A stretch of DNA of 64,000 nucleotides from Phycisphaerales bacterium (GCA_020247305.1 JADCJE010000052.1:1-64000), one strand, 5' to 3'; numbered from the stretch's first letter, positions 26,772-36,276 are shown. Notes: generated by a model not told the origin, from the sequence alone. Program-made: numbers and translations.

Positions 26772-28756
26772 CTGCTGGCGCGACGCCAGGACGCTGCGAT
26801 CACCAGGCCGACGAGGACGCCGCAAAACGCCAAAGCGACGCCGCCGTTGCGCACAGCCACCGCTTCCGCACGGTCGAGGGCGTCGATGTCGACGGCAAGG
26901 TTTGCCAGTTTGCCGCGCACCCGCGCCGTCGACGCTTCGTCGGCCCCGGCCAGCCCGGCCGTGTACTCCGCCGCCGCCGCGCGCAACTGGCGCAGCGACC
27001 AGCGGGCGTCGCCAGCCAACTCCCTGAGGTACGCCGTCGCCTCCGCGCTGCCGGCAACTGCCGCGAGAACGGCGCTCCAGTCGTTACGTTGCCGGGCGCG
27101 GAACGCCGCCATCTCTGCCTCCGCTGCCGGTTGACGACCCTCGCAGACCGTGGCGACGGCCGGATCGCCTCGGTCCAGGTAGCTGCGCGCCAGCAGCAGG
27201 TCGAGCACGGGGCGATCGTCGACCAGGACCGGCGACGACGCGCCGACTTCGAACCATGCGCCATCGGCAGCGGCCGCGACGAGCGCGCGCCAGGCAGCCT
27301 CGTCGGCGGCGTTGTCGAAGCGCTCCCCCGCGCCCACACGGTCAGCGAGGCGCGCCGGCGCGATTGGAGCGCCCCGGCGTGCGACCAGCAGCGCATTGCG
27401 CGAGGCCGGCAGCAGCAGGGCCGAGGCATTGCCGAAGACCTGCCGGCATGACGCCGCGATGCGGGCGAGCACCGGATCGTCGCGGCGCAGCGCCCCGACA
27501 TTGCAGGCAACGACGCCGCCTGACTCCAGTCGTTCGTGGACGGCGCGGAAGAACTCGACGCTCGCGAGGTGCGCCGGGATGTAGACCTGATGCGCGTAGG
27601 CATCGACGTGCACGACGTGCCACCGCTCCGGCGAGCGGGCCAGGAACACGCGGCCATCGACGACGTACCGTCGCCCGGCGGCCTTGGGCCCACCGAAGTG
27701 CTCGTCGCCAAGCCGCATGGCCGCGGCATCGATGTCGACGGCGTCGACCTCGGCGCCCGGGTGCACGGCGGCATAGACGCGGCGCAGCGTGCCGGCCGCA
27801 TCGCCGATCGACAACGCCCGCAGACCGTCCGGCCGGCGACCGTCGCCGGCGAGCAACGGCGCCAGGGCATGCCAGTCGTAGTAGGCGCCGCCCGTGAAGC
27901 ACGAACCGTCGATCGCCAAGGAATGGAACGAGTCGAGGCCTTCGTTGATGGCCAGCCGGATGCGCGCCGGCGCCGCTGCCGTGCGCAACACCTGCAGGTA
28001 CTGCACGCGACTCTCCACCTCGGCGACGAGCCGTTCGCCTGCCGCCGGCGGACGCATCGGCCCGTGCGGCAGCAACGCCGAGGCGGCGAGCAGCCCCGCG
28101 ATCGCGGCACCGATTGCGCGCCTGCGGCCAGCGGCAACGACTACGGCGGCGGCGACGAGGCAGGCTCCGGCGATCGCCAACGTTGCCCGGCAACCGGCCA
28201 TCGGCACGAGCCAGTGCGTCGCCGCGAACGTGCCGACGAGGCTGCCGAGCGTGCCCGCTGCCGCGACGGCGCCGCTGGCGCGCCCGACGTCGCCGCCGCG
28301 CCGCACGATCCCGGTCACCAGCAGCGGCGAAAGGGCGCCAAGGGCGACCATCGCTGGCGCGAACAGCGCAACGGTCGCCGCCAGCGAACCGCGGATCATC
28401 GACGGCATCGCCGCGTCAAGCGGGAGGTTGCCAGGCACCAACCACGCGCCGAGCGGCTGCGCGATCCAAGGCGCGCCGGCGATCGCCACGCCGGCGAACA
28501 GGCAGACCCACGCCACCACGGCATGCACCACAGCGCGGGATGCGGCGCGACCGCCGAGCCAGGCGCCGACGGCCAGGGCGGCGAGGATCACGCCGATGAC
28601 GTTCGTCCACACGTACGCGCTGTCGCCGAAGTGCGGCGCCAGCAAACGAACGGCGGTCAGTTCGGCCGCCATGCAGCCGAAGCCCGCCAGGAAGGCCACC
28701 GCCCCGCCAGCGGCAGGCGGCACGCCTGCGGCAAGGCGACGGTCGGACTCCGCCAT
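26768..28756 (-). CDS. Membrane protein fused to spermidine-synthase-like domain
   Basis: 662 residues. About seven hydrophobic helices (residues 15-230, beginning GGAVAFLAGFGCMAAELTA) precede a Rossmann methyltransferase-like domain (about 260-480) with ALSIGDAAGTLRRVYAAVHP, VDAVDIDAAAMRLGDEHFG and VVHVDAYAHQVYIP, the pattern of spermidine synthase-like proteins fused to a membrane transporter-like part. A helical region and a last membrane span (GVALAFCGVLVGLVIAASW) close the protein. Whether it makes a polyamine is not shown; many such fusions are of unknown activity. It follows the hydrolase-like gene by 14 bases. Confidence 0.8.
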   Translation of the reverse strand: MAESDRRLAAGVPPAAGGAVAFLAGFGCMAAELTAVRLLAPHFGDSAYVWTNVIGVILAALAVGAWLGGRAASRAVVHAVVAWVCLFAGVAIAGAPWIAQPLGAWLVPGNLPLDAAMPSMIRGSLAATVALFAPAMVALGALSPLLVTGIVRRGGDVGRASGAVAAAGTLGSLVGTFAATHWLVPMAGCRATLAIAGACLVAAAVVVAAGRRRAIGAAIAGLLAASALLPHGPMRPPAAGERLVAEVESRVQYLQVLRTAAAPARIRLAINEGLDSFHSLAIDGSCFTGGAYYDWHALAPLLAGDGRRPDGLRALSIGDAAGTLRRVYAAVHPGAEVDAVDIDAAAMRLGDEHFGGPKAAGRRYVVDGRVFLARSPERWHVVHVDAYAHQVYIPAHLASVEFFRAVHERLESGGVVACNVGALRRDDPVLARIAASCRQVFGNASALLLPASRNALLVARRGAPIAPARLADRVGAGERFDNAADEAAWRALVAAAADGAWFEVGASSPVLVDDRPVLDLLLARSYLDRGDPAVATVCEGRQPAAEAEMAAFRARQRNDWSAVLAAVAGSAEATAYLRELAGDARWSLRQLRAAAAEYTAGLAGADEASTARVRGKLANLAVDIDALDRAEAVAVRNGGVALAFCGVLVGLVIAASWRRASS

Positions 28757-28770
28757 GGGTAGGCCGCCCA

Positions 28771-30141
28771 CTACTTGGGCACGGTCGCGTTGTAGCGGAC
28801 CGGGAAGAGCATCTCCCAGTCGCTGCGCACGATCACGTTCTCGCGCATGTCGCGGAAGTTGCGCGCCTTCTTCTCGGTCACCGCCTTGTCGTTGACGACC
28901 ATGGTGAACTCCTTGTCTAGGTCGATGAGGTCGTCGTTCAGGTAGATCGTGAAGCGCTCGACGCCGACCGCCTTCACCGTGATGCGGTTCGCCGCCCGGT
29001 CGGCGGTGCACTCGAGGCGCGGCTTCTTGTCGGCGGCAGAACTGACGAGCCGATTGGCGACCACGATGTCGGCCCAATAGGCGTTGTTGAACCTGTCGTG
29101 GTTCGGCTCGATGACGACCTTGCTCGGCATCGCGTTGCGCCGCTTGCTGCGCAGCCACTCCTCGAGCTTGGGGGTCAGGTCCTTGTAGGGATACTCCCCG
29201 ACGGCATCGAGGACGGTGACGGAGCCGGGGGCGAGGTCCTCGATGCGCTTCTGCAGCGCCTCGACGGCCGCCTTCGTCGCCTCCGACTTCACCATCAGCA
29301 CCGGCACGCCCGCGAGGCTGCCCAACCGCAGGCCATCGACGGCGACCGGCTCGCGCAGCACCACGCCGGCGAAGCGATCGGGGAAAATCGACACGAAGCG
29401 CAGGCCGAAGCCGCAGTTGCCGCGGCCGCAATCGAGGAACAGCCGCCCGCGGTCGACGTTGAACGTGTTCAGCGTGTCGGCGTACGTGCTCCACATCCAG
29501 TCGATCCGCCGTTGCTCCTCCGCATCGTCGGCCTCCCGGCTGAAGTCCGGGATCGGGTCGTACTCGAGCCCGGGGATCGGATTGGGCAGATGGACGATCG
29601 CCTCGCCGGCGAGCGGGGTCTTGTCCCAGGTCGCGGCGAAGTAGTCGACGGCCTTGGCGAACGGCGCAGTCGCCTCGGCACCGGTCCGGCCAGGGAGCAC
29701 CCACAGGGCGATGCACGGCACGTTCGGCTTGTACGACTTGGGCACGAGGTAGCTGTACTCCATCTGCGTCAGCTTGCTCTTGTCGCTCCAGAGCGTGCCG
29801 ACCGTCTTCGCCGGCGGCTTGAGCAGGAAGCAGTTCTCGAACACCCCGCGCAGGTCGGGCATCGAGGCCATCAGGTTGCCCTTCTTCTCGGCCTTCTGCC
29901 ATTCGGCGTCGAACGCGTCCTTGGCCTTCTCGCGCGAGCGCGCGGCCTTGTCGCGGTCCTTGCCGCTGCTGCTCGTCGAGTAGACGGCGTCTTCCTGCAT
30001 GAACTTGGCCAGCTTGTCGCGCAGCGACGTGCGCTCGGCGGGCGTCAACAGGCCGGGATTGGCCGGATCACCGCCGCCGCCCTGCGGCGCGAAGACGGCG
30101 AGCGGAAGCAGGCAGGCCACGGCGGCAGCAACGAACGGCAT
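28771..30141 (-). CDS. Secreted alpha/beta-hydrolase-like protein with altered nucleophile elbow
   Basis: 456 residues. Signal peptide (residues 1-20), a charged helical region (about 35-90), then an alpha/beta-hydrolase-like core: YSYLVPKSYKPNVPCIALWV (near 129), RLFLDCGRGNCGFGLRFVSI (near 233), DRFAGVVLREP, and GVPVLMVKSEATK. A beta-rich C-terminal domain (about 370-456) follows, common in secreted bacterial esterases. The expected GxSxG is not visible: the elbow reads GRGNCGFG, with a cysteine (C243) but no serine. GGAG eight bases before the ATG supports the start. Esterase fold is inferred; activity is doubtful. Confidence 0.7.
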   Translation of the reverse strand: MPFVAAAVACLLPLAVFAPQGGGGDPANPGLLTPAERTSLRDKLAKFMQEDAVYSTSSSGKDRDKAARSREKAKDAFDAEWQKAEKKGNLMASMPDLRGVFENCFLLKPPAKTVGTLWSDKSKLTQMEYSYLVPKSYKPNVPCIALWVLPGRTGAEATAPFAKAVDYFAATWDKTPLAGEAIVHLPNPIPGLEYDPIPDFSREADDAEEQRRIDWMWSTYADTLNTFNVDRGRLFLDCGRGNCGFGLRFVSIFPDRFAGVVLREPVAVDGLRLGSLAGVPVLMVKSEATKAAVEALQKRIEDLAPGSVTVLDAVGEYPYKDLTPKLEEWLRSKRRNAMPSKVVIEPNHDRFNNAYWADIVVANRLVSSAADKKPRLECTADRAANRITVKAVGVERFTIYLNDDLIDLDKEFTMVVNDKAVTEKKARNFRDMRENVIVRSDWEMLFPVRYNATVPK

Positions 30142-30248
30142 CAGCGGATCTCCTGTCGGAAGGTAGCAGCGCAGCGGCGCCCGAGCGGGCTGCGCCCGGG
30201 CGACCAGGGTAGGTTAGCGGCGAGGCGGCGGGTGTCACGCGCCCGCGG

Positions 30249-31160
30249 TCAGCGCCGCCCAGCGGCGCGATCGACCGCGACGTCGAGCGTCAGTCGGCGC
30301 AGCATCGTGGCATCCGGACGGACGGCCAGGGCGCGCGACGCATCGGCGAGCACGTCCCCCGGGCCGGCGTCGAGGCCGATGGCGGCGAGGTGCACGAGGT
30401 TGGTCACCGCCGGTCCGCGACCGCGGATGTCGGCCGACCGCGCGAGATCGAGCTGCCAGCCGCGACGGAAGGCGGCGAGGGCGCCCGCCACGTCCCCTTG
30501 TGCGCGCAGGAACAACCCGAAGTCGTTCTCGATCTCCAGGTCGTCGGCCGCAAGGACCAGCGCCAGGCGATACTGCCGTCGGGCTTCGTCGACCTCGCCG
30601 AGTTGGCGCAGGCACAACGCGAAGTTGGCGACGCGGTACCCCGACACGGGCCCCGCTGCCGCCAACTGCTCGAAGACGAATCGGCCGCTCGCCGTGTCGC
30701 CTTGCCGCAACGCCCGCTCGGCGCCGGCGGCGGCGAGCCGTTCGTCGGCCAGCAACGCTGCGCGCACGTCCGCGGGCCACGCGACCGCGTCCTGACGGGC
30801 CACGGCGACCGCCGCGCCGAAGTCCTGACTCCGCAGTGCCGCCGCCACCGCCACCCGCGCCAACCGGCCGCTGCGCATGCCGATCGCCCGCGCTTCCGCG
30901 ACGACTTCGGCCGCGAGCGGCGCGCGTTCGGCGGCAACGAGCGCTTCGGCCCCTTCCATCAGGCGGGCAGACCGCTCGGGACCGTTCGGCAAGGCGAGGA
31001 AGGCCATCGCCGCAGCTCGCGCCGCCGCCGGACGCTGCGTCGACTCGGCGGCGACGAGGGCCGCGTGCGCCTGATCGAACGCTGCCGCCTGCTGCGCTGC
31101 GGCTGCGCCGGCCAGGACGAGCACCAACCCGAGGCCCAAGGCCGGGACGATCTGCTGCAT
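30249..31160 (-). CDS. Secreted TPR protein
   Basis: 303 residues. Signal peptide QIVPALGLGLVLVLAGAAAAQ, then repeated helix pairs. The clearest TPR-like segments are GYRVANFALCLRQLGEVDEA (about residue 180) and the next one, NDFGLFLRAQGDVAGALAAF (about 215). GGAGG ten bases before the ATG at 31160 picks this start over one 21 bases upstream. It is the first gene of a minus-strand run with the hydrolase-like and membrane-fusion genes. A periplasmic scaffold role is likely; nothing more can be said. Confidence 0.75.
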   Translation of the reverse strand: MQQIVPALGLGLVLVLAGAAAAQQAAAFDQAHAALVAAESTQRPAAARAAAMAFLALPNGPERSARLMEGAEALVAAERAPLAAEVVAEARAIGMRSGRLARVAVAAALRSQDFGAAVAVARQDAVAWPADVRAALLADERLAAAGAERALRQGDTASGRFVFEQLAAAGPVSGYRVANFALCLRQLGEVDEARRQYRLALVLAADDLEIENDFGLFLRAQGDVAGALAAFRRGWQLDLARSADIRGRGPAVTNLVHLAAIGLDAGPGDVLADASRALAVRPDATMLRRLTLDVAVDRAAGRR

Positions 31161-31298
31161 GCGAAGACAACCTCCGTGCACGGGCGCGGCGGGCGACTCG
31201 CCGCGCTTTGCATGCCGCGATCATGGGCCAGCGGGCGGCTGCCGGCAACCTCCGCGCCGACGTTGCAATCGACGGGAGCCGCACTGCATGATCGCGTC

Positions 31299-32456
31299 GT
31301 GACGCGACGACGCGTAGCGGTTCTGGGCTGCACGGGCTCGGTCGGCGGGCAGGCGCTCGCCATCCTGCGGGAACACCGCGACCGGTTCGCCGTCTGCCTG
31401 TTGGCCGCGCACACGTCGCGTGAGGGCCTGGCGGACGCCGCCGCCGAATTCCGGCCGAGCTTCGCGGGACTGACCGGCGCGGAACCGCCGCGGCTGCCGG
31501 CGGGAGTCGCCGCGTTCACCGGGCCCGACGGACTGCTGGGCGCGCTCGATGCTGCCGCGCCGGACGTGGTGCTCAACGCCATCACCGGCGCTGCCGGGCT
31601 GGCGGCGACCGAGTGGACCGTTCGCACCGGTCGCACGCTGGCGCTCGCCAACAAGGAATCGCTGGTCGTCGCCGGCGAACACCTGATGCCGCTGGCTCGA
31701 CGCTCCGGCGCCCGCATCCTGCCGGTCGACAGCGAGCACTGCGCGATCTTCCAGTGCCTCGACGGCGAGTCGCCGCGCGCGGTGCGCCGGCTGTGGCTGA
31801 CGGGCTCGGGCGGTCCGTTCCGGACCCGCGACCTCGCGACCTTCGGCGCGATCACGCCGGCCGAGGCCCTGAAGCACCCCACCTGGACGATGGGCCCGCG
31901 CATCACGGTCGGCAGCGCCACCATGATGAACAAGGCCTTCGAGGTGCTCGAAGCGCGCTGGCTGTTCGACGTCGCCCCGGAGCACATCCAGGTCGTGCTG
32001 CACCCGCAGAGCATCGTGCACTCTATGGTCGAGTTCGTCGACGGCTCGATGCTGGCGCAGTGCGGCGTGCCAGACATGCGGGTGCCGATCCTGTTCTGCC
32101 TGGGCTACCCGGAGCGCCTGCCTTTCGCCTTCCAACCGTTCGATCCGGTGAAGTGGCGCAACCTCGCGTTCGAGCCGTTCCCACCCGAGCGCTATCCGGC
32201 CGTCGGTCTCGCCTACGAGGCGCTGCGGCTCGGCGGCGACGCCGGCGCGCGCCTGAACGCCGCGGACGAGGTGGCGACGGCGGCGTTCCTCGGCGGCCGC
32301 ATCGCCTTCCCGCACGTCGCCGCGACCGCCGCCCACGTGCTGGCGCTGCGCGCGGCACGACCGATCGCGCGACTCGCGGACGTCACCGCGGCCGACGCGG
32401 AAGCGCGCATGGCGGCGCAGCACTTCATCGACACGCTGCCGGCACCGGCACCCTGA
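31299..32456 (+). CDS. dxr: 1-deoxy-D-xylulose 5-phosphate reductoisomerase
   Basis: 385 residues, normal size. Dxr makes MEP from DXP with NADPH, the committed step of non-mevalonate isoprenoid synthesis. NADPH-binding VLGCTGSVGGQALAILREH opens the protein; ALANKESLVVAGEHLM, PVDSEHCAIFQCL (metal-binding Asp/Glu) and LWLTGSGGPFRT, WTMGPRITVGSATMMNKAFE are the family signatures. The start is a GTG at 31299, the only in-frame start close to the Rossmann motif. It is ten bases upstream of rseP, the same neighbourhood as in many bacteria, though uppS and cdsA are not between them here. Confidence 0.97.
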   Translation: MTRRRVAVLGCTGSVGGQALAILREHRDRFAVCLLAAHTSREGLADAAAEFRPSFAGLTGAEPPRLPAGVAAFTGPDGLLGALDAAAPDVVLNAITGAAGLAATEWTVRTGRTLALANKESLVVAGEHLMPLARRSGARILPVDSEHCAIFQCLDGESPRAVRRLWLTGSGGPFRTRDLATFGAITPAEALKHPTWTMGPRITVGSATMMNKAFEVLEARWLFDVAPEHIQVVLHPQSIVHSMVEFVDGSMLAQCGVPDMRVPILFCLGYPERLPFAFQPFDPVKWRNLAFEPFPPERYPAVGLAYEALRLGGDAGARLNAADEVATAAFLGGRIAFPHVAATAAHVLALRAARPIARLADVTAADAEARMAAQHFIDTLPAPAP

Positions 32457-32465
32457 CTTCCAAAG

Positions 32466-34304
32466 ATGGCCATCGGCAGCATCCTCCTCGCGGCGCTAGG
32501 GATCGGCTTCCTGATCTTCGTGCACGAACTGGGCCACTTCCTCGCTGCGCGCCGCGCCGGCGTGCGCGTGGAGGTCTTCAGCCTCGGCTTCGGCCCACGC
32601 ATCTTCGGCTTCCGCCGCGGCGAGACGGACTTCCGGGTCGCGCTGATCCCCTTCGGCGGCTTCGTCATGGTCGCGGGCCAGGACGCCGGCGACCGCCGCC
32701 ACCCTGCCCGCGTCTCTTTGTGGTCGAAGTCGGTCGGCCAGCGGGCGCTGTTCTGGTCGGGCGGCGTGCTGATGAACGTGGCGTTCGCCCTGATCGTGTT
32801 CCCGATCGCGCTCTGGTCGGGCGTCGAGTTCACCGCGCCGGTCGTCGGCGCCGTCGTGGACGGCGGCGCCGCCTGGGAAGCGGGCATCGCCCCGGGCGAC
32901 CGCATCCTCGCGGTTGGCGGTCGCACCGCCTACTCCTACGAGAACGTGGTCGTCGAGGCCGCGCTCGCCGGGCCGCGCCCGCTGACGCTGACGATCGAGC
33001 GCCCGGACGGCACGCAAGCGCAGCGTACCTGCCTGCCGCAGTGGAACGAACTCGACGGCCGCTGCGAACTGGGCTTCGCGCCGGCGATCGACGACACCGC
33101 GCCGATCCTCTTGGCCGTGACGCCCGACGGCCCCGCAGCGCGCGCCGGCGTCGCCAACGGCGCCTTCCTGCTCGCGGTGGACGACGTGCCGGCGCACGGC
33201 GAGACGATGCTCGCGGCACTCGCCCCCATGCAGGCGGACGGCGCGCGATCGGTCAACCTGAGCATCCGCGACGCGAGCGGCGTTCGGGCCGTCGTCGTCG
33301 CTGCGGCACTGGCGACCAACGCCCCGGGCCGCATCGGTGTCACACCGCTGATGCGCCGCGTCCGCGGCATCCGCCAAGTCGATCGCCATGCCGCCGCGCT
33401 CGGCCTGCGGCGCGGCGACGTGCTGCTCGCCATCGGCGACGCGCCGTTCCTCTCGGGCAACCTGACCCGCGCCCTGACCGGCGACGGCGCCTTGGCGCTG
33501 ACCGTCCGCCGCGGCAGCGAGATCGTGCGGCTTGCCGGCGATCTGGGCGCCGCAGCGCGCGCCGACCTCGCGGGAGCCGTGGCGCTCGCCGCCGACGATC
33601 CGTTGGCCCTCGTGCCGACCCCCGGCGGCGTCGCCGCAGCCGCCGGCCTGCTGCCCGGCGACAAGTTGGAAGCGGTCGACGGCCAACCGATCGCCAGCTT
33701 CGACGAACTGCGCGCCGCGGTCGCCGCTGCCGGCGACAAACCCATGCGCCTGCGTGTCCGCCGCGCCGGCGCCACGGTTGCGATCGATCCGACGTCGGCG
33801 GATCTCGAACGCCCAACTGTCCTCGACATCGACGTCGCCTCACCCCAGCCGGTGCACGACCTCGGCGTGGCGCCATCGCTGCGCAACCGCACGACGATCG
33901 TGCGCTGCGACACGGTCGGCAGCGCGATCGCGCGCGGCGCTTCGATGTCGACCGATCTCGTCAAGCAGATCTACCTGACCCTCAAGCGCATGGCGACCGG
34001 CGACGTCGGCGCCAAGAACCTCGGCGGCATCATCCGCATCAGCCAGGTCAGCTACCGCGCCGCGGAACGCGGCACGGCCTGGCTGCTGTACATGCTGGCG
34101 ATGCTGAGCCTGAACCTCGCCATCGTGAACCTGCTGCCGGTGCCGATGCTCGACGGCGGCCACCTGCTGTTCCTGCTGATCGAACGCATCAAGGGTTCGC
34201 CGGTCAGCGCGCGCGTCTTCGGCTACAGCCAGATGGCCGGGCTCGTGTTCGTGCTCTTCCTCGTCTTGTTCGTCACCTACAACGACATCCTGCAGCTGCT
34301 GTGA
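32466..34304 (+). CDS. rseP: RIP site-2 metalloprotease RseP, four PDZ-like modules
   Basis: 612 residues, well above the usual 350-450. This inner-membrane zinc protease cuts membrane-embedded anti-sigma factors and signal peptides. HELGH at residues 20-24 is the zinc site; VPMLDGGHLL near 560 supplies the third ligand. Between them lie four PDZ-like units: about 128-180 (AAWEAGIAPGDRILAVGG), 215-280 (AARAGVANGAFLLAVDD), 292-358 (AAALGLRRGDVLLAIGD) and 378-442 (AAAAGLLPGDKLEAVDG). The stop overlaps the next gene's start in GTGA. The ECF sigma/anti-sigma pair at 38.9-41.1 kb is a possible client, by inference only. Confidence 0.93.
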   Translation: MAIGSILLAALGIGFLIFVHELGHFLAARRAGVRVEVFSLGFGPRIFGFRRGETDFRVALIPFGGFVMVAGQDAGDRRHPARVSLWSKSVGQRALFWSGGVLMNVAFALIVFPIALWSGVEFTAPVVGAVVDGGAAWEAGIAPGDRILAVGGRTAYSYENVVVEAALAGPRPLTLTIERPDGTQAQRTCLPQWNELDGRCELGFAPAIDDTAPILLAVTPDGPAARAGVANGAFLLAVDDVPAHGETMLAALAPMQADGARSVNLSIRDASGVRAVVVAAALATNAPGRIGVTPLMRRVRGIRQVDRHAAALGLRRGDVLLAIGDAPFLSGNLTRALTGDGALALTVRRGSEIVRLAGDLGAAARADLAGAVALAADDPLALVPTPGGVAAAAGLLPGDKLEAVDGQPIASFDELRAAVAAAGDKPMRLRVRRAGATVAIDPTSADLERPTVLDIDVASPQPVHDLGVAPSLRNRTTIVRCDTVGSAIARGASMSTDLVKQIYLTLKRMATGDVGAKNLGGIIRISQVSYRAAERGTAWLLYMLAMLSLNLAIVNLLPVPMLDGGHLLFLLIERIKGSPVSARVFGYSQMAGLVFVLFLVLFVTYNDILQLL

Positions 34305-35173
34305 ACGCCGCCACGCCGCGCCCGTTCGTCGGCCTCCTGCGCCTGCTCCGCGTCGGCACGCTGTTCTCCCCGGCAGCAGACGTCGCCGCCTCGGCGGCCA
34401 TGGCCGGCGCGCCGTTCGACGCGACGCTGGCACGGGCCGCTGCGGCGAGCGTGTGCCTGTACGCCGCCGGGATGGCATGGAACGACATCGCCGACCGCAG
34501 CGTCGACCGCGCCACGCGACCCGAGCGTCCGCTGGTGCGCGGCGACCTGCCGCTCGCCAGGGCGGTCGGGGTCGGCGTCCTCCTGATCGCTCTCGGCTTG
34601 GCGCTGTCGCCATGCCGGTCGCACCACGGGCTGATCGCCGCGCTCGTCCTCGCCTACGACTTCGGCAGCAAGGCAGCGCCCTTGCTCGGCGTGTTGACCA
34701 TGGGCACGCTGCGGGCGCTTAATCTGGCCACGGGCCTCTGGTTGCCCAGCGCGCTGCCGGATCCCCACCGCGAGCGCGTGCTCGTCGCAGCCACGTGTTA
34801 CGGCGTCTACATCGCCGCCGTCACGATGCTCGGGATCTTCGAGGACGACAAGCACGTGCGCCCGCGGGCGGTCGCAGCGGTGCAGACGGCGCCGCCTGTC
34901 GCCGCGCTGTTCGCGCTCGTGGTCGTGCAGGGTGGGCCATGGCCGGCGCCGTGCGTCGCCGCCGCGTTCGCGCTGTGGTTCCTGCGCCGCAACACGCGCG
35001 CCAAGGCCTGGCCGCAGGCGGAGATCCGCCGCTCGATGGGACTCCTGCTGCTCGGCACGATGATCTTCACCGCGAGCCTTGCCTGGGCCTCCGGCCAACC
35101 TGTGGTCGCGGCGGCGATCGCCGTGGCGATCGCGCCGGCGCGCTGGATCGCGCGCCGGATCGCGCTGACGTGA
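34301..35173 (+). CDS. UbiA-family prenyltransferase-like membrane protein
   Basis: 290 residues with about eight hydrophobic helices. NDIADRSVDRATRPERPL near residue 60 matches the first Asp-rich motif (NDxxDxxxD) of the UbiA superfamily, which binds prenyl diphosphate through magnesium, and YDFGSKAAPLLG near 118 fits the region after it. The second motif (DxxxD) reads EDDKHV near 178. Family members prenylate aromatic acceptors of quinones, haem or chlorophyll; the acceptor here is unknown. Coupled to rseP by a four-base overlap and the last gene of the dxr-rseP unit. Confidence 0.82.
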   Translation: MNAATPRPFVGLLRLLRVGTLFSPAADVAASAAMAGAPFDATLARAAAASVCLYAAGMAWNDIADRSVDRATRPERPLVRGDLPLARAVGVGVLLIALGLALSPCRSHHGLIAALVLAYDFGSKAAPLLGVLTMGTLRALNLATGLWLPSALPDPHRERVLVAATCYGVYIAAVTMLGIFEDDKHVRPRAVAAVQTAPPVAALFALVVVQGGPWPAPCVAAAFALWFLRRNTRAKAWPQAEIRRSMGLLLLGTMIFTASLAWASGQPVVAAAIAVAIAPARWIARRIALT

Positions 35174-35175
35174 GG

Positions 35176-36276
35176 TCAGCCGCCGCCAACGCGTTTGCGC
35201 CAGACCGCGACCGCTTCGTCGCGCGACATGGTGCCGTTGGCCACCAGCATCTTGAGCGCCTGACGCAGGCGCTCGAGCGCGGCCACGTCGACGGCGGCGG
35301 CCGCTGCGGACTGGCTGGCGAACGGCTCCGACGGCGCCGGTGACGGCACGTCGGCTGCCGCGGTCGACGGCGGCAACGCAGCCGGTGCAGGTTCCGGCGG
35401 CACGACGAGTGCGGGTTGTGGCTCCTGTCCCGTCGGGCGCGCCTGGGCCGATGCGGACAGCGCCGGTTCGGCGGCCGCCTCGGCCGCCGCGTGAGAATCC
35501 GCCAAGCGCACGCCCTCGGCGCTCGCGAGGGAGCGCGAATCGTCCGCCGGACTCGCGACCGTGTTCACGAGCTCCGGCGCCGCCGGCGGGCCGACCTTCG
35601 CCCGAGTCGGCACCGGCGGCGGCTCGAGTTCCTGGCCCTCGACGTACTCGTACGCGATGCCGTCGTCGTCGACCACGTCGATCATCGACACGTCGTCGCT
35701 CGCCGCCGGCGGCGCCTCCTCGGCGGCGCGCAACGACAGGATGCGCTCGCGGAACGCACGCTGGACCTCCTGGACGTTGATCAGGAACGGGTTCTTGCCG
35801 AGGTGCTTGTCCTCGGTCGAAGCGGTGCCCGACTCGCGGAACTCGTCCAGCGCATCGCCGACGAGGTTCATCATGGTCGGGGAAACGTCGTGTTCGTCGT
35901 CGCCGTCGCCCTCGAGCGCGATGCGGTCGATGACGAAGTCGTTCATGCGTTCGAGCGCGTCGAGCAGGAAGAGCTCCACCTCGCGCTCGACACCGGTCTT
36001 GGCGGCTGCGTTGGCTTCGCGGGCGACGCGCTCGACGATCGTCTTCGCGTGCTTGGTCGCCTCCGCGAAGAAGTCCTGGACGTCGTTGCTGATGCGCTGT
36101 TCCCGCTCCTTGGGGCAATCGGGACGCGCGAAGTCGCGGAACGGCGGATAGTCCTGGTCGCTGCCGAAGCCGCCGAGGAAGGCGCCCCCCTGCACGCTGC
36201 CGCGCTGGGTGCGGCCGCGCTGGCGTTCGCGACGGAAGCGCTCGAACTCTTGTTCTTCCTTGCTGGATCGAGGCAT
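35176..36276 (-). CDS. Hypothetical cytoplasmic protein with acidic and Pro/Ala-rich regions
   Basis: 366 residues, not recognised. The start is basic and charged (PRSSKEEQEFERFRRERQRG), followed by a helical region (about residues 55-175) that includes RISNDVQDFFAEATKHAKTI and DALERMNDFVIDRI. An acidic middle (about 195-220) and a long Ala/Pro/Ser linker (about 225-325) lead to a short C-terminal helical module, LERLRQALKMLVANGTMSRD followed by EAVAVWRKRVGG. No signal peptide or membrane helix. It is convergent with the UbiA-like gene (2-base gap) and divergent from the next hypothetical. Confidence 0.65.
   Translation of the reverse strand: MPRSSKEEQEFERFRRERQRGRTQRGSVQGGAFLGGFGSDQDYPPFRDFARPDCPKEREQRISNDVQDFFAEATKHAKTIVERVAREANAAAKTGVEREVELFLLDALERMNDFVIDRIALEGDGDDEHDVSPTMMNLVGDALDEFRESGTASTEDKHLGKNPFLINVQEVQRAFRERILSLRAAEEAPPAASDDVSMIDVVDDDGIAYEYVEGQELEPPPVPTRAKVGPPAAPELVNTVASPADDSRSLASAEGVRLADSHAAAEAAAEPALSASAQARPTGQEPQPALVVPPEPAPAALPPSTAAADVPSPAPSEPFASQSAAAAAVDVAALERLRQALKMLVANGTMSRDEAVAVWRKRVGGG

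Noticed and set aside
31613-35173. An 1186-codon plus reading across dxr, rseP and the UbiA-like gene
   Set aside because: Only the last 290 codons are real; the rest is out-of-frame text under dxr and rseP, which are confirmed by motifs in their own frames.
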